DNA of 64,000 bases from Diphasiastrum complanatum (lineage: Eukaryota; Streptophyta; Lycopodiopsida; Lycopodiales; Lycopodiaceae): positions 4,777,246 through 4,841,245 of the forward strand of contig CM055101.1 in the NCBI GenBank assembly GCA_029204225.1, read 5' to 3'. The position numbers and the translations under genes are program-made. Positions 45,710-57,745 of this stretch are shown here, one piece after another (positions within the stretch are counted from its first letter, which is position 1; each line of letters begins with the position of its first letter). A model generated the notes under the pieces. That model made no database searches. It was not told where the DNA came from and saw only the letters and a program-made list of their open reading frames with translations.

Positions 45710-45792
45710 GGGCGCCCAGCCTCGTCTCTCTTGTTTCTTGTGGAGATTGATTGATAAGTAGATCTTGGTGACTTGACTCTTGCTTTCCTACA
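45511..45792 (+). repeat. 3' LTR of copia C, right part
   Basis: It resumes CTATCTTGACTTTTG and ends GCTTTCCTACA. It has a longer CT tract (45670-45705) than the 5' LTR and an extra GGGGGTGCCCTACA near 45527. GTCTC follows as the target duplication. Confidence 0.9.
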
Positions 45793-45985
45793 GTCTCCAC
45801 AGCTGTGCTGAATGTGAGTCTAAACCTTGCACAAGCCCCAAAAATAGGTCCAGAGCATTTGACATCAGTGCAGCAGAGCTTTTAAAATTGCGTAGTACTA
45901 TAAATTTTGAGATATTGTGTGATAGTCAACTTGAAGTAGGGCATTGGTGTGCATTTGGTGATGGGAAGATCTAAAGTTTGAAGTT
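45793..45985 (+). other. Possible INTS2 exon at the copia C insertion site
   Basis: Across the target site, one frame reads STAVLNVSLNLAQAPKIGPE and on to SVQQSF then a stop. It is helix-like and could fit the region after the first exon of an INTS2 protein. Another frame is open to 45974 (FDISAAELLKLRSTINFEIL). An AG at 37308-37309 (AACTTAG) could be an acceptor, but then the phase favours the second frame. If either is coding, copia C interrupts an exon. I cannot decide between the frames. Confidence 0.25.
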
Positions 45986-46234
45986 TCATAAATACTAAAT
46001 TGGAGCAACTAGAACACTGGGTGACATGCCTGGTTGTTATGGTTGGATAGATGAATGTAGTTAACTCTTGAGGTTGCAGTTTTTCATGGTGTTCTAGTGA
46101 TTGACTTTACTTATTTTGGATTCTGCAAGAAACTTTTTAAAGTTTGTCATATCACCATTTTGTAAGGACACATTGAGTCCATCCAACTGCCATGAAATAG
46201 TCTTAACATTTGTATCTAAATGTTACTGATGCAG

Positions 46235-46989
46235 AGCAGTTGGTCGAGGGCTTGATTACCTCGGTGTTTGGTGGTCCTTTGTTGGTGGCCATATTCGTGA
46301 ACAATCCAAGGCTGTCCAAAGATGGGGCATTCCATCTTGCTCAGTTCATCAAGACCCACCTTGAAAACTCTGAAATTGTTGTCAAGAATGCTCAACCAGA
46401 TGCTGCTCTATTTCAATCAGATGTCACAAAAGCCAACTTGACAGGAAGCACTCCAGGGGGTCACCAGCAGCAGCACGATAATGCACTGCAGGATCGTTTT
46501 CTGGCTGAAATTTTATTAGAAAAAGCTGCTTCAACTCTTATTACCCTTTGCCAGCATGCTTCCTCTCTAGCATCAACTTGTCGGCAAGCATTAGTAGATA
46601 AATGCATTCTTGCACAGATTGCATTGCTTATTACCGTGAATTTTCTTCATGACGAGCTCGAATTTTTGTCCAACTTATTGTTTTCAACACAAGAACCTTC
46701 TCAGTGGATCTCACAGTTCTTTGGGGGAACCCAGCAAATGTTTGTCTCCCTACCAACTATGCCTGCGGCTGGAAGCAAGTTGGATATTATTTGCAAGGCC
46801 CACAAACCTTCACAAATTACCTGTGGACCCAAGGAAAAAGATCAACTTTTGCAACTTGTTCGAGAAGCCTTGTTGGCAGATGCAAGGTCTGTTATGCATG
46901 AGAAGGGGTGGTGTGATCGGCTGCATGCACATCTTAGGCTCTTCTCTGTACTTGTTCGAGTTGGTGATTTGCAACCTTTCAATGAAGAG
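46235..46989 (+). CDS. INTS2: INTS2-like gene, internal exon
   Basis: The acceptor TTACTGATGCAG precedes 46235 and the donor GTATGT follows at 46990. The exon gives about 251 residues: EQLVEGLITSVFGGPLLVAI, VNNPRLSKDGAFHLAQFI, then a loop with NLTGSTPGGHQQQHD, LVDKCILAQIALLITVNFLH, and HAHLRLFSVLVRVGDLQPFN at the end. The last motif aligns with a RLYCALMGIAGLKPTEEE-like segment of INTS2 as I know it. The long loops look plant-specific. It is all helical, as expected for an alpha-solenoid scaffold. It is joined to the next exon by a 101-bp intron. Confidence 0.72.
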
Positions 46990-47090
46990 GTATGTGTGAA
47001 ATTGAAAATATGAACTGGGTTTAGGGTTGTTTCTTTGTGCTGTTTTTTATAAGTTTAAAGTAGTTGTTGATGTCTCTGTCATGGGCCCAG

Positions 47091-47378
47091 GTGGAATTCT
47101 GGTTAAAGGCAATCTGTGGGACATATGATTTGTCAGTTGCTGCAGCTCCTTGTGGCAAACCCAAATTTGCTTCAAAATGCACAATGCAATTGGCGGTTTC
47201 TTTTTTGTGTTTAGTGCCAGGTCTTTCAGGTCCTCCAACTCGGGCACTCTACAGTGCATGCGTTTCTCGTTTGTTACAATTTATGCCCTCAGAAGTCCTT
47301 GACTCCTCTTCTGCAACAGAATTTGCAGTCTGGTTAGCAGTGCAGCTGTTTCTCCGCTGTTTTGCTGAGATCGCTGCG
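47091..47378 (+). CDS. INTS2: INTS2-like gene, internal exon
   Basis: The acceptor is CATGGGCCCAG and the donor GCG then GTATGT at 47379; 96 codons, phase 0 at both ends. It reads VEFWLKAICGTYDLS, KCTMQLAVSFLCLVPGLSGP, TEFAVWLAVQLFLRCFAEIA. The pattern of SFCMLLAFS-like and GEMLLLVAMYFHSNQLS-like helices in INTS2 matches well. It follows the preceding exon in frame. Confidence 0.75.
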
Positions 47379-49980
47379 GTATGTCTACAATTCTTTCAAT
47401 CACTTCTTGAAGAGAATTTCTATGCACTTTTTTCAGTATTATTTATCTGATCTTCTGTTAGCATAAAGGTCAGGCTTGCCTTGCAAAGAATGAAGTTAGC
47501 GTCAAGGAGTTCTGTTATGGGTAAGCTATTTTTTCCTCTTAGAGAGTGTGTCTCCCAGACAACAACCCCCCCCCCCCCCCCCTCCCTATTCAATTTTTTT
47601 TTTTACAACCATATGGGAACCCCTAATTGGGTTTCCAGGATTGTAATTTGGAACACGTTTTGGAACAAGGGGTGCAACTATGGTTTTTCTATAGAATTGA
47701 TTATGCATGAAGAGGATAATGGCAAATAATGGACAACAAAGTAGTTGGAAAATACAACCAAGGATGGGTGATGGACAGCAAATGCAAATGGCTGAAAAGC
47801 TGGTAAAATGTGCAAAATCAGCAAAGGAAAGTAGCTGGGAATGAGTAATGGACAGCTCAAAAGGTGGAGACAAAAATTGGGTAGCAAAGGGGTCATGTTC
47901 AACAACAAAATGGTCAGTATATGGGCTGGAAATGGGCAATGGACTGCTATGCAAAAATCATGCAAAATGGGCAGCAAGATAGGCGCTAGACAGCTGGCTG
48001 GGTGGGCGCTAATCCACCAATCAATGACATAAAACTTGCAAAATGTAGATCCGTTTGCTGGAAATCCAATCTACAGATGAGCGCCCGGCGCCCTCCTAGA
48101 GAAAAATGCTGATGCAAAACGACAAAACCTCTTCCAAATAAGGTGTTAAAACATGCAATAGGTACCACTCAGAAAATCTGCCAAAATAGCTCCTAGAAAA
48201 GATAGTGGCCACTATAATAGCCGCTGGAAATAACTCGCCAATTTTTTTTCTTTTCTCTTGGCCGCCAAGTTTAGTGGAAGTGCTTCCGCTAAAGATCTGC
48301 CAAGGATCGATTGCAACAAAGTCATAAACAAGAGCACAAAGATACTGAAGGATACACAGATACTTATCTAGGAAAATCTTAGCCAAATAAGTTGCATCAA
48401 TCATATGAAAAACATCCTTTGAAGGAATTGTAGAAGCTGCAATAGGGCTAGCACATAGCTCAAGCAATGATGTAGAAAGTAAAGCTATAGAGAATACAAT
48501 TGGACCATCAGGAAATGTAGAACCATCTAACATATGTAGAGCTGCTAGATGAGCAGGCAATCATTTGAAAGAGCAACCATAGGATTAGGAGTATCGAATC
48601 AATTAGCATAGGCTGTCGCATCAGGTCACAAGGCACTCGGGAGCAGCACCAAGGCACTCGGCTTTGGCATCAAGCATGTAACATCATCGGTATCGGCATC
48701 AACATCAAAGCATGTAACATCATCAACATTGGCATCAAAGCATGCAACATCAACATCAAGCTATAGTTGTGACTCTAACACAATTTGAGACACTATCATA
48801 ACATTAACTTGCATATGTAAAGTGCTGTCACTGTGTGACAATGACTGTCTCTCACAGTGTGATATCATCGTGTGATAGTGAAAGTGACTCTCATTTTGTG
48901 ATACTCCTGCGATAAGTCTACGTCCAATTAGTGTGTGGGACAATATTTCCCATGTGTAACGATCTCCAAAAAATGAGTGGGTTAGAAATTCAACTTGACC
49001 CTCAGAGTGTCGCTCTGCTGATGTCTTTTCAAATATATGCACATATGATGTGTGAGATTATCAAGAGAGAAGATGCCCCTGCTCATGCAACGCTCTAAAG
49101 GATGCAAATGCTATTGACATATACTTGCTTGTAAAAAGCTAGTAGTCTCCTTATGTAAATGATTAGTTGAAAGATAGTTTTCGTCTTTGTGGGGGCATGG
49201 GAAAATCTGCTATAATCTGATAAGGAACAAATGGATTAAGGCTTGCCATGTATCATCCATATGCATTAAAAGCAGCGGCATCATGCTTCTCATAGGATGA
49301 GAGCCCCTTTCCTAGTCGTTGAGGATCGCCTGTGTCATAATAAAGATAGGACCTGAGCAGGGTAACCCCAAATATGCGTATGAATGAACTATCTTAGTGG
49401 CTGGACATCCAAAGTGAAAGTATGTCTCTGCGTGAAGGAGCCACATGCGCTGAAGACCATCAATGGTGTCATTTGGATTTATAAGAGTATAGACTAGAAT
49501 GTCCCCTAGACAATATCCTTGGCCACCAGGATGTCGGAATCATCGATATAAAGACCAAACAGTGTAGATGATAGTGGGCATTTCTGCTTCACATATGGCA
49601 TTGGAGATCGTCTCTATTATATCCTCTTAAGATTTGAATTACCACCCCCTCTCATATGAAGCCATATCCCCCAAAATTGTGCTTGATGAAAAATGGCAAT
49701 CTCTCAACTTTTGGATAAGCATATGTTCTTGATGGAGTCAAAGGTTGGTTGGAGGTCCAAAACATAACAATATACCCTCCCTATTCTTCCCATGTCTTGC
49801 CTCCTCAATGATGGAAATGTCCATCTTTAATGAGACAAGTTTCTTTGTAAATTTCTTTCTATCTATCAATAACAATAGAGGTGAAGGTTTGTTCTTTTTG
49901 TCTCATTGTGTGAAAAAATTGTGTTGGGGCTTGGCGGGACATTACCATACCATGTATATAGATCCGATTGATCTAGAGTA
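47379..49980. other. Intron with simple repeats and unassigned sequence
   Basis: It holds a C17 run (47566-47582), a T-run, and a stretch (47750-48000) in which ATGGxCAGCAAAATGG-like words recur. A minus-strand ORF at 48560-48096 includes MIDATYLAKIFLDKYLCILQ and looks mildly protein-like, but I cannot name it. From 48610 to 48770 CATCAACATCAAAGCATGTA-like units repeat several times. No gene is supported. Confidence 0.5.
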
Positions 49981-49984
49981 GGGA

Positions 49985-50460
49985 ATTATTGTGAGGGATT
50001 TGGCACCTTGCATGTGTAAGTCCAACCCGATGATCACGTTGTTATTTCATTAATAGATAGCAATAAAGGAGACCTTTATGCCATTTGCAGGAGTAAATGG
50101 TATGGGGCCTAAAAGTCAAGTTAGTGAATAAAGGAGTTTTTCCACTAAATTTCAGATTCAAATAATAAGGGAGGTAATAGGTTGGCCAATAGCCATTGAG
50201 GCCAATTGCCCAAAATCCACTATAAATAGCACTACATTGTATTTCATTTTTCATGTTCAATCAAAGGTGGAACCTCTACCATTTTGGCAATTGGATGTTC
50301 TTGCTTCTCTTCCTCCATCACTCTCATATTTTTTGCTATCTTTCTATTTGTTGAATTGGCTAATTGTTGCATTTGATTATTGTTGCTCTTTGCTCTCATG
50401 GGATTGAACTTCCGCTTGACATGAAAGAATCCTTTTCAAATCTTGATTGCTTTGCATTTG
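49985..50460 (+). repeat. Diverged Tat-family LTR in the intron
   Basis: GAGGGATTTGGCACC, GTGTAAGTCCAACCCGATGA, GGGGCCTAAAAGTCAAGTTA and GTGAATAAAG appear in the same order as in the LTRs at 6350 and 15994. Overall identity is clearly lower and both ends are worn. No internal element sequence is next to it, so it is an old solo LTR or fragment. Confidence 0.72.
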
Positions 50461-50582
50461 CTTGGAATTAGGGTTTGAGGGTGGATGAGGAAAGTCTTTA
50501 CAAATTGCAAGTTAAGGTTAGACATTACGCAACTCATTTGCTTTACTTCTTATTCTAATTGATGTTGTTTTTTTTGGTGCAG

Positions 50583-50771
50583 TTTATAAGGGAAACTTTA
50601 GGTTTTCACGTCACAGTTCATAATGCACTTATGCGTGATTTAGCTGATGCAGCTCTTGCAACTGGAGCCTTTTCTGAAGTTTCCCGTTTGGCTAGTGCTG
50701 TCGTTGCTCTTCGACCAACTACTTTGATGCCCAAAAACACGTATAGCCTATCAGACTTTGATGTAGCTTGA
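50583..50771 (+). CDS. INTS2: INTS2-like gene, internal exon with an end problem
   Basis: The acceptor TTTTTTGGTGCAG precedes 50583. In phase 0 it reads FIRETLGFHVTVHNALMRDL, then DAALATGAFSEVSRLASAVV and ALRPTTLMPKNTYSL. It corresponds to the INTS2 segment with CSTLGMKI-like sequence. The best donor, GTAAGT at 50772, comes right after an in-frame TGA (50769-50771). A weaker GT at 50763 would avoid the stop. Neither gives the phase the exon at 63231 needs. Either a small exon lies between them, or this copy is broken or alternatively spliced. Confidence 0.62.
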   Translation, partial: FIRETLGFHVTVHNALMRDLADAALATGAFSEVSRLASAVVALRPTTLMPKNTYSLSDFDVA

Positions 50772-53022
50772 GTAAGTGGGTAGATTTCATGTTGGTATTG
50801 GTTGTTCCTTGTTATTCAATGAACTTACTATTATATTCATAAAACTTGTAAGCTAGATTATAGCTTATTTTTCTAGTAGGACATGAACATATTGATGCAT
50901 GCTTATCTTCAACTATGTCATAGAAGTGAATGTGGTTTGACCTTGCTGTTCTGGTAATAAATTGCTGTGTCTTTTGGTTATTTTCTTTCCCACTTGTTAG
51001 GGTAATAGTCCCTACAATCAACGTTGGGCATTTTATGGGATAAAATGCTAACCATTAGTCTCTTGGTATTATAAGCAACAAATGTTATCTATTGAATCAA
51101 TTGAGAATGATTTATACACAATGTGCACTCATTAGGTCCTGACCCTTCATGACCTTAAATAGCTATTTCAAAAGTTTGAAATCCACATGTTTGTGCCCAC
51201 TGCCTATGTTGGCCAACATAATTGAGATTTTGATAGTTGGTGATCAAACATTTAGATTATATAATGAAGAACAAATAGAATGCATCTATTGCCAAATAAT
51301 AAGTGGGGACGTGCAACTCAAGTTTTGATGACTAATTGGGCAGGAACATCAGCTCACATCATTGGTTGTTGGCTTGAGTTTTGGGGCTACAATCTCAAAT
51401 TAAGCAACCCATTTCACTTTTGCAGTTGGACATCTCATGGTCTCTGTCATGGGCCTTCAAACAACTAGGGCAAGTGTTACCCACATTGCTCCCATCAATT
51501 TGACTTCTAGCGAACCCTTCCATGCCACATGTAACCAAAAATTTCAGATTGTGCAATCAATCAAAATGTTTACTTTGTCAACCTAAGCCATTGACCTTCC
51601 TTTGTTAGAAGAACACACATTCTATCCTCTTGAGCTCACCATCATCTTAAGAAGAGCTTGCTAGCATTTTGACTATCATTCAATAACTACTAAGTTCTCC
51701 GCGTGGCTTCTCTATCATGTGCAAGTCTGAAAACATGTGTGTTTTCCATTGCTTTCTCCAAAAGCTCACTAGAGCAATCAACTTCCTTTCAATGAAATTC
51801 CCAGTATGAAATATTCTTGAGTTTGGTTGTATGGATGCTACTTCCATGTTATATTGCGTACTTGATAGAAGCGTTTACTTAGTCAAAATAAACCTTTGAC
51901 CTTGGGATTTGGACAATTTGTTTGAGTTTGGTATCAAGGGCAGATTTACGTTTTCACTATATGCAATATAGTTTTATACTCAATTCTATTCCCTTATCTT
52001 GAACTTATGTTATTTCTTGACGATCATATTTCAATTCAAGTCCATGGATAAGTGCCAGCTTTCCCATCTACCTTGGTGATCTCTCATAGCACAATAAATC
52101 CAAAGAATCTACTTGATCCACCTTCTCCACTTGACAAGGAATGCAACACTAGATTTACCATCTTATATCCATTTGTTGTCGTGCCTAGAGCTAGTGCCGC
52201 TTAATCACTTCACAAATTTATGCACACCAAGGTGCGACGTGCGTTGGAATTTTTATGGCACTTGAGAAGGACCTTACAGAGGAGGCTATTCATGTCTAGC
52301 ACAAACTTATATCCATTTCTCTTTGGCATACCTTCTTGCTTCGTCTGGACTAATTAGGTGTACTCCTACATGAAAAAGACAAATTAAGACGACTCTTCCT
52401 ACATAAGTGGTTAAATCTTGCATGCTAAATGCAGCATACACTAGAGATGTGGCCTTTTTGTTGAGCTCCTTTAATCTCGTTCATGATGTCAAAATATAAA
52501 CATCGTGTCTCTGCCTCACTGGTGATTGTTGTCTGAAGGATGGTGCCATAACGCTTAGCTACCATGTGCCCAATCATAATGGTACGATAGGTATCAGGCT
52601 TCATGGGATCACCCGGGGCGCAAGTATATTAGCAGCATGAATCAGGAGTTCGACATCTTAGTCATCAATATCCTGTGCTCAATGGATTTTCAATTTCTCA
52701 ATGGCAAGACAGACCATCAATGGGGTGAAAAAGAAGGTAGAGGGATGAGGAGATATTACAATTGGACCCAACAAGACAAGTCATTAAAAATCCCTAGCTC
52801 ATGAGCTTCACCAACATGTATCCTCAAAGGATCATCAGTTTTTATATGAAACTCTATTTGTGTAGAAGATGTCCTGGAGTTGAAATCTCAACAAGAAACA
52901 TGTAACCATGCTCAGAGTGAAGAAAGATCAACATACGGAAAACCCATACTGTTACGGGCCTAATGGGGGTTTGTACCATTAGGGGCTGTCTTAGACGTAG
53001 GGGCCAGGCCTAATCCGGATAA
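50772..53022. other. Intron sequence with nothing recognised
   Basis: AT-rich DNA without supported ORFs or element ends. The short ORF 51280-51468 has no features. Confidence 0.5.
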
Positions 53023-54085
53023 TTGTTAAGTAGGACATTAATAAAGGAAGCTCACAATTTTGATTGTTACTTCATTGTGAATGATGGAAGTCAGTATTGT
53101 AATTTAGATCATGAACATGAAGAGAAACAGTGGTTAGCAAATTTAAAGCAAGAGTTTGATGATGTTTTTCCTAGTGAACTTCTGCATGGTCTGTCTCCGT
53201 CTAGGTCAGTAGATCATAAGATAGAGTAAGTTCCGGGGTAGTCAACCTATCTTCCGGCAACCGTATCGGTTCAGTCTGAAGGAAGAGGAGGAAGTGACTC
53301 GGCAAATTGAGGAGTATCTTCGAATGGGTCACATTCGACCTAGTAAGTCGCCATGGGGAGTGCCGGTTCTTCTAAAGGATAAGAAGGACGGTACTTTCCG
53401 GATGTGCGTTGACTACAAGGGGTTGAATAAGGTTACCATTAAGAACAAGTATCCTCTGCCTAGGATGGACGATCTAGTTGATCGTTTGGGTGGAGCTGAG
53501 TATTTCACTAAAATTGATTTGCGAATTGGTCATCATCAGATTCAAATTCATTTAGGAGATGTATCTAAGACGGGTTTTAGGACTAGGTTTGGTCATTATG
53601 AATTTTCGGTGTTACCGTTTGGTTTAACCAACGCTCTGGCCACTTTCCAGCAGATGATGAACGATTCATTTTTCCATATTTGGGAAAGTTTGTTGTAGTG
53701 TTTTTAGATGATATAGTCATCTATAGTAAAACACTCAAAGAGCATAAGAAGCATCTTAGGACTGTCTTGAGGATTTTGAGACAGAAGAAGCTTTATGCTA
53801 GAGAGTCGAAGTGTGAGTTTTTTAAGAAAGAACTGTTGTATCTGGGTCATATCATATCCTGGAAGGGAATTATGATTGATCGGAAAAAGATTAAAACGGT
53901 TCTAGATTGGCCAATTACTAAAACAATAAGGGAACTTAAATCTTCTCTGGGGTTTACTGCTTTCTTCCGTAGATTCATCTTGGATTATTCAAGGATTGCT
54001 GCACCTCTCAACAGTGCGTTGAAGGGGATAATTACTCAAAAGGGTAGGCCGAGTCCACCACTCGTGTGGAATGAGACATTAGATG
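53023..54085 (+). pseudogene. Ty3/gypsy RT fragment in the intron
   Basis: It reads EEKQWLANLKQEFDDVFPSE, then after frame changes at about 53229-53294 the RT core: [52 protein letters not shown]. The catalytic box is [12 protein letters not shown] at about 53689-53724, following a TAG/frame change. The connection continues to PSPPLVWNETLDA and stops at about 54085, just before RNase H. The stop in homology is abrupt. A gypsy RNase H scrap at 60914 may be its displaced continuation. It is a different family from Tat-1. Confidence 0.88.
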
Positions 54086-54100
54086 CAAGCATAGTTGCAC

Positions 54101-54130
54101 CACGATTCTGAATTGCAGTTTAGAATCGTG
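54101..54130. repeat. Perfect inverted repeat with 9-bp arms
   Basis: CACGATTCT and AGAATCGTG are separated by 12 bp. Related GAATCG/CGATTC words occur just downstream (54145-54175). It lies right at the end of the gypsy RT fragment and could be part of a DNA transposon terminus or a hairpin. Confidence 0.6.
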
Positions 54131-54389
54131 ATCAAAATTGCGATTCGGAAAAAAACCAGAATCGTGCAGAATTGTTTTTTTTTTGATATTTTTTTAGGCA
54201 ATATGGGTATACGATGAAAGTTCTGATCAAGAGCATTATTACTGTGTAGTTTGCTGACTGTTTTGGGTGCAGGATGGTCCAATTTAGGTGCATTAACTCC
54301 CAGAATTACGCTATAGTTGCATTCAATATAAAAAATTAACAAAAAAAAGAGAACACATTGGGGCATTCCCACAATGAACATTGTAGGAT

Positions 54390-54405
54390 TCTCCCTCTCT
54401 CTGAT

Positions 54406-54439
<34 letters not shown>

Positions 54440-54440
54440 A
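54390..54440. repeat. (CT)n tract left of the LINE
   Basis: Imperfect CT repeat; a shorter one is at 54559-54574. Confidence 0.9.
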
Positions 54441-54619
54441 GATCACAACAAACGGAACAAAACCCATGCTGAACAAAAACCCTGCTGAATCATTCTGAAC
54501 CATACTAAACCTTAAATGAAACATTTTTCAACCATATAGAATCGTTTTTCAACCATACTCTCTCTCTCTCTACCTTTTTCTAGCCGTTTGCTATTTTCCA
54601 CCGGACACATCAGTTTTCA

Positions 54620-55130
54620 CATCAGATGAGGAGTCACCTTACTTGGATATCTCTTCGGACATTATCAGATACGAGGAGTGGGGTTATATTCTCCTAGCTG
54701 GCGACTTTAATGCCAGGACTGGATCCAAGCAGACAGAGTTTCATAGAGCAGAGGATGATCCACAGCGGATACATGCTTTAGACTAGGATGATCTTGGCCT
54801 ACGGCGACGATCAGCAGATGCAGAGGGTCCAGTTACCGCATATGGAGAGCTGATGCTTCAGTTGGGCGAGGCTCATGGGTTGGCCATTTATAATGGCTTA
54901 CTGCAGTGGCTTGATTTTGGTGACTTTACATGTTTTCCACACAGCGGAGGGAGTAGTGTTGTTGACTATTTCATGGGATTGCCGTCTCTCCTCCCCTACA
55001 TTTCATCTTTCTTGGTTCACCGTACCACCCTGTCTGACCACTCATACCTCTCTCTCTCTCTATTGGCCTTCTTCACACCCCCTGTGCTAGTACATTCACC
55101 CCTAGTGAAAAGACCGTCTACCGCTATAAC
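54620..55130 (+). pseudogene. LINE endonuclease (APE type), C-terminal part
   Basis: It reads SPYLDISSDIIRY, then YILLAGDFNARTGS with the GDFN motif. A stop follows at about 54784, then AYGELMLQLGEAHGLAIYNG, SGGSSVVDYFMG and TLSDHSYLSLSL, the SDH motif of the catalytic site. APE endonuclease nicks the target DNA to prime reverse transcription. The N-terminal catalytic residues lie outside the kept part. It is joined to RT after a frame change near 55140. Confidence 0.82.
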
Positions 55131-55145
55131 CCTCAAAAAACCCCT

Positions 55146-57745
55146 ATGTACAGGGAAACCTTATCTGATCTCCTGACTCATTTTCCCTATGCAGCTACTT
55201 TGGCGGACCAGTCTCTTTTTCTTGTCCGGACCCTGCATACCTCTGCATCCCTTGCTTTTCCATCCCCACGGCCCAAGCACTTACGACATAGACCGCATAA
55301 CCCCTGGTATGACCACGAATGTAACCAACTTCATCCGAACTTGATTTACGCACGCTGCCACCTTCCTCATCTTGCAAAGGACTTATCTCGTGTATATCGT
55401 AGAACCACCCGCAAAAAGAAAATTGCATATGAAATTTGTCAGGGGAAGAAGATGATGGACCTTCTCTTTAGCTCCTTGTCGCGTTCTTTCTGGCAAAAAT
55501 TCCTCTCACAAGCACCTCCAACCCGGATCATAGATCTTAGCACATGGGTGATCTATGCCACATCGTTGTACACTGTACCTAATACTCCTCCACTTCCCAC
55601 ACACCCATACACATGTACCTCTAATATATTCTCTCCGGACATAGTAGAAGAGGCCATCGACCGGTTAAACCTACATAAGGCCAAAGACATTGATGAGCTA
55701 GAGGCTGAACTCTTGAAGCAGGCCGCTGACATCTTCTCGCCCTTTCTCTCTTTCCTATTTAACCGCGCTATTACATCTGGTTTCCCCTCCCCTTGGTCCA
55801 CAAACCTTATTTATCCTATCGATAAAGGGGGTGATCCCATGAAAGCCGACAACTATCGTACCATCATGATCAGCCACCTCTTTGCCAAGGTCTATGGTTC
55901 TATTCTTCAGTTAGAGATCAGTACAGAGATGGATACTAGAGCACTGCATGCCATTGGCCAAGCTGGTTTCAGACCAGGATATACTACATCCGATCATGTT
56001 TTCACCTTGAGAGCCATCATTGAGGAGGCTAAGGCCAGGAGAGAGCGTGTTTACTGCTACTTTGTGGATTTTCGCAAAGCCTTTGACTCGGTGCCTAGGC
56101 ATTTACTGATACGGAGGCTTCGGGATCGTGGCTTCCAAGAGGATATCATACAGGCAGTTGTGGCATTGTACAGACGAGTTATTGGCCGGATCCGAGTATC
56201 AGGAGTTGTATCACCAGAGATAGAGAGCACTATTGGGGTTAAGCAGGGATGTCCTCTCTCACCTACACTCTTTGGTTTATATATAGATGAGCTTGAGCAG
56301 GTTATACGGGCAGAGGGAGGTGAGGGTTGCACATTGGGTGACCTCATTATCGCTATCTTATTATATGCTGATGATGTGGTTTTGCTTTCGAAGACGAGGG
56401 AAGGCCTGCAACGGCATTTGGATGCGCTTCACTCCTTTTGTATTCAATGGGGATTGTCAGTGAATGTGGCCAAAACCAAAGTTATGGTGTTTAACACCTC
56501 TAGATCCTTCATGATGCGACAGGAGCTTCTGTGGGAGGAACATCCACTTGAGGTAGTCGACTCTTACACATACCTAGGCGTGGTATTCTCTGGTCTCACC
56601 TTCAGCATGCGACAGGCGGCATTTTCCCGGTTACGGAAGGGCTATGCATCATTGGTAGATTTGGAGAGATTATGTTTCAGCTCACACATTAGAGATGCGA
56701 CTAGTAAGTGTCGACTTTTTGATACTATGGTAGTTCCTTCAGCTCTTTACGCATCAAAGACATGGAGTACGGGCCTAACGGCTACCGAGTGGGCACGCAT
56801 TTCACGACTTCAGATTCATATGCTATCTCGGATGATACGGGCTAAGTCCTCTACACCACATCATATTATATTGGCAGAGTTCGCCGTCCCCCCTATTCAG
56901 CTAGAGGCACTGTTCCATATTGTCACATTCATACACCGCCTGGAGGATCTTCAGGGTAGAGACACACACTATGCTACAGCGGCTTTGGCATCATCACAGC
57001 ACCTACATTCTGTGGGACACTCCTTTTCATGGTATTCCCAAGCTTGTCATCTCCTCTCCACGTGGAGTATTCACATTACGGATCTACCGGCGGGTACGCA
57101 TATATTCGAGGACACTTGTATAGAGCATATCTTCAGGGCACTTGGCAGGTTCCATCTGGGGTGAAGACGGAGTTTTATCGGACACATTTTCTCTCTCGGG
57201 ATCATGCTGGATATGCTACTGTTCCCGGATATCTAGTGGATAGTATCTCACACAGATTGCGGATAGTGATGGGTCAGTTTCGGGTTTCCTCTCACCAGCT
57301 AGCCATTGAGACTGGCAGATACAGTGGCATCCCGAGAGATGCTCGGATTTGTAGTATGTGTGATACACACGACATAGAGGATGAGTTTCATTTTCTCTTC
57401 AAGTGCCCAGCCTACTATGAGATCCGAGGGAGATACTACTGCTTGTTTCAGGATCATCCACTCACACTTTCTACCTTGATATCGTATGAGGACCCCAGAT
57501 GTGTTGCGTTGATGATCCGAGAGATGGCGGACCTGCGTATGGCGAGACTAGACGCTGACACCTCCCCCTTGATACAGCTGAGCATACAGGAGTGTTTATC
57601 ACGTCGGAGGCAGAGGCAGGAGAGTACTGATTCTGATGGAGAGGCTGAGATCTCGGATGCCTCCATGCATAGACGGCAGAGACAATGTCGACGACTAGAG
57701 GGACAAACAGCCCACATGCCACGATCTACAACTCTACGGCAGTAG
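55146..57745 (+). pseudogene. LINE reverse transcriptase with C-terminal zinc finger, one frame change
   Basis: An open frame of 672 codons (55146-57164). RT motifs in order: STNLIYPIDKGGDPMKADNY, QAGFRPGYTTSDHVFTLRAI, VYCYFVDFRKAFDSVPRHLL, GVKQGCPLSPTLFGLYIDEL, LLYADDVVLLSK with YADD, then NVAKTKVMVF. The reading switches frame near 57030-57160. The new frame runs to 57745 and holds the zinc finger CSMCDTHDIEDEFHFLFKC, a known C-terminal motif of LINE proteins. Apart from this shift it is unusually intact for the window. Confidence 0.93.

Larger units (their letters stand above)
37321..45792 (+). mobile_element. Ty1/copia element C, RT-deleted, 3' LTR split by copia D
   Basis: 5' LTR 37321-37760; 3' LTR 40555-40741 plus 45511-45792. 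A perfect 5-bp target duplication GTCTC (37316-37320 and 45793-45797) flanks it. It has gag, protease and integrase, but RT and most of RNase H are deleted. It sits inside the host gene region, possibly inside an exon. Confidence 0.93.

Noticed and set aside
48600-48780. CRISPR-like array of CATCAACATCAAAG units
   Set aside because: Units are irregular, without unique equal-length spacers, in a plant intron; it is a simple tandem repeat.
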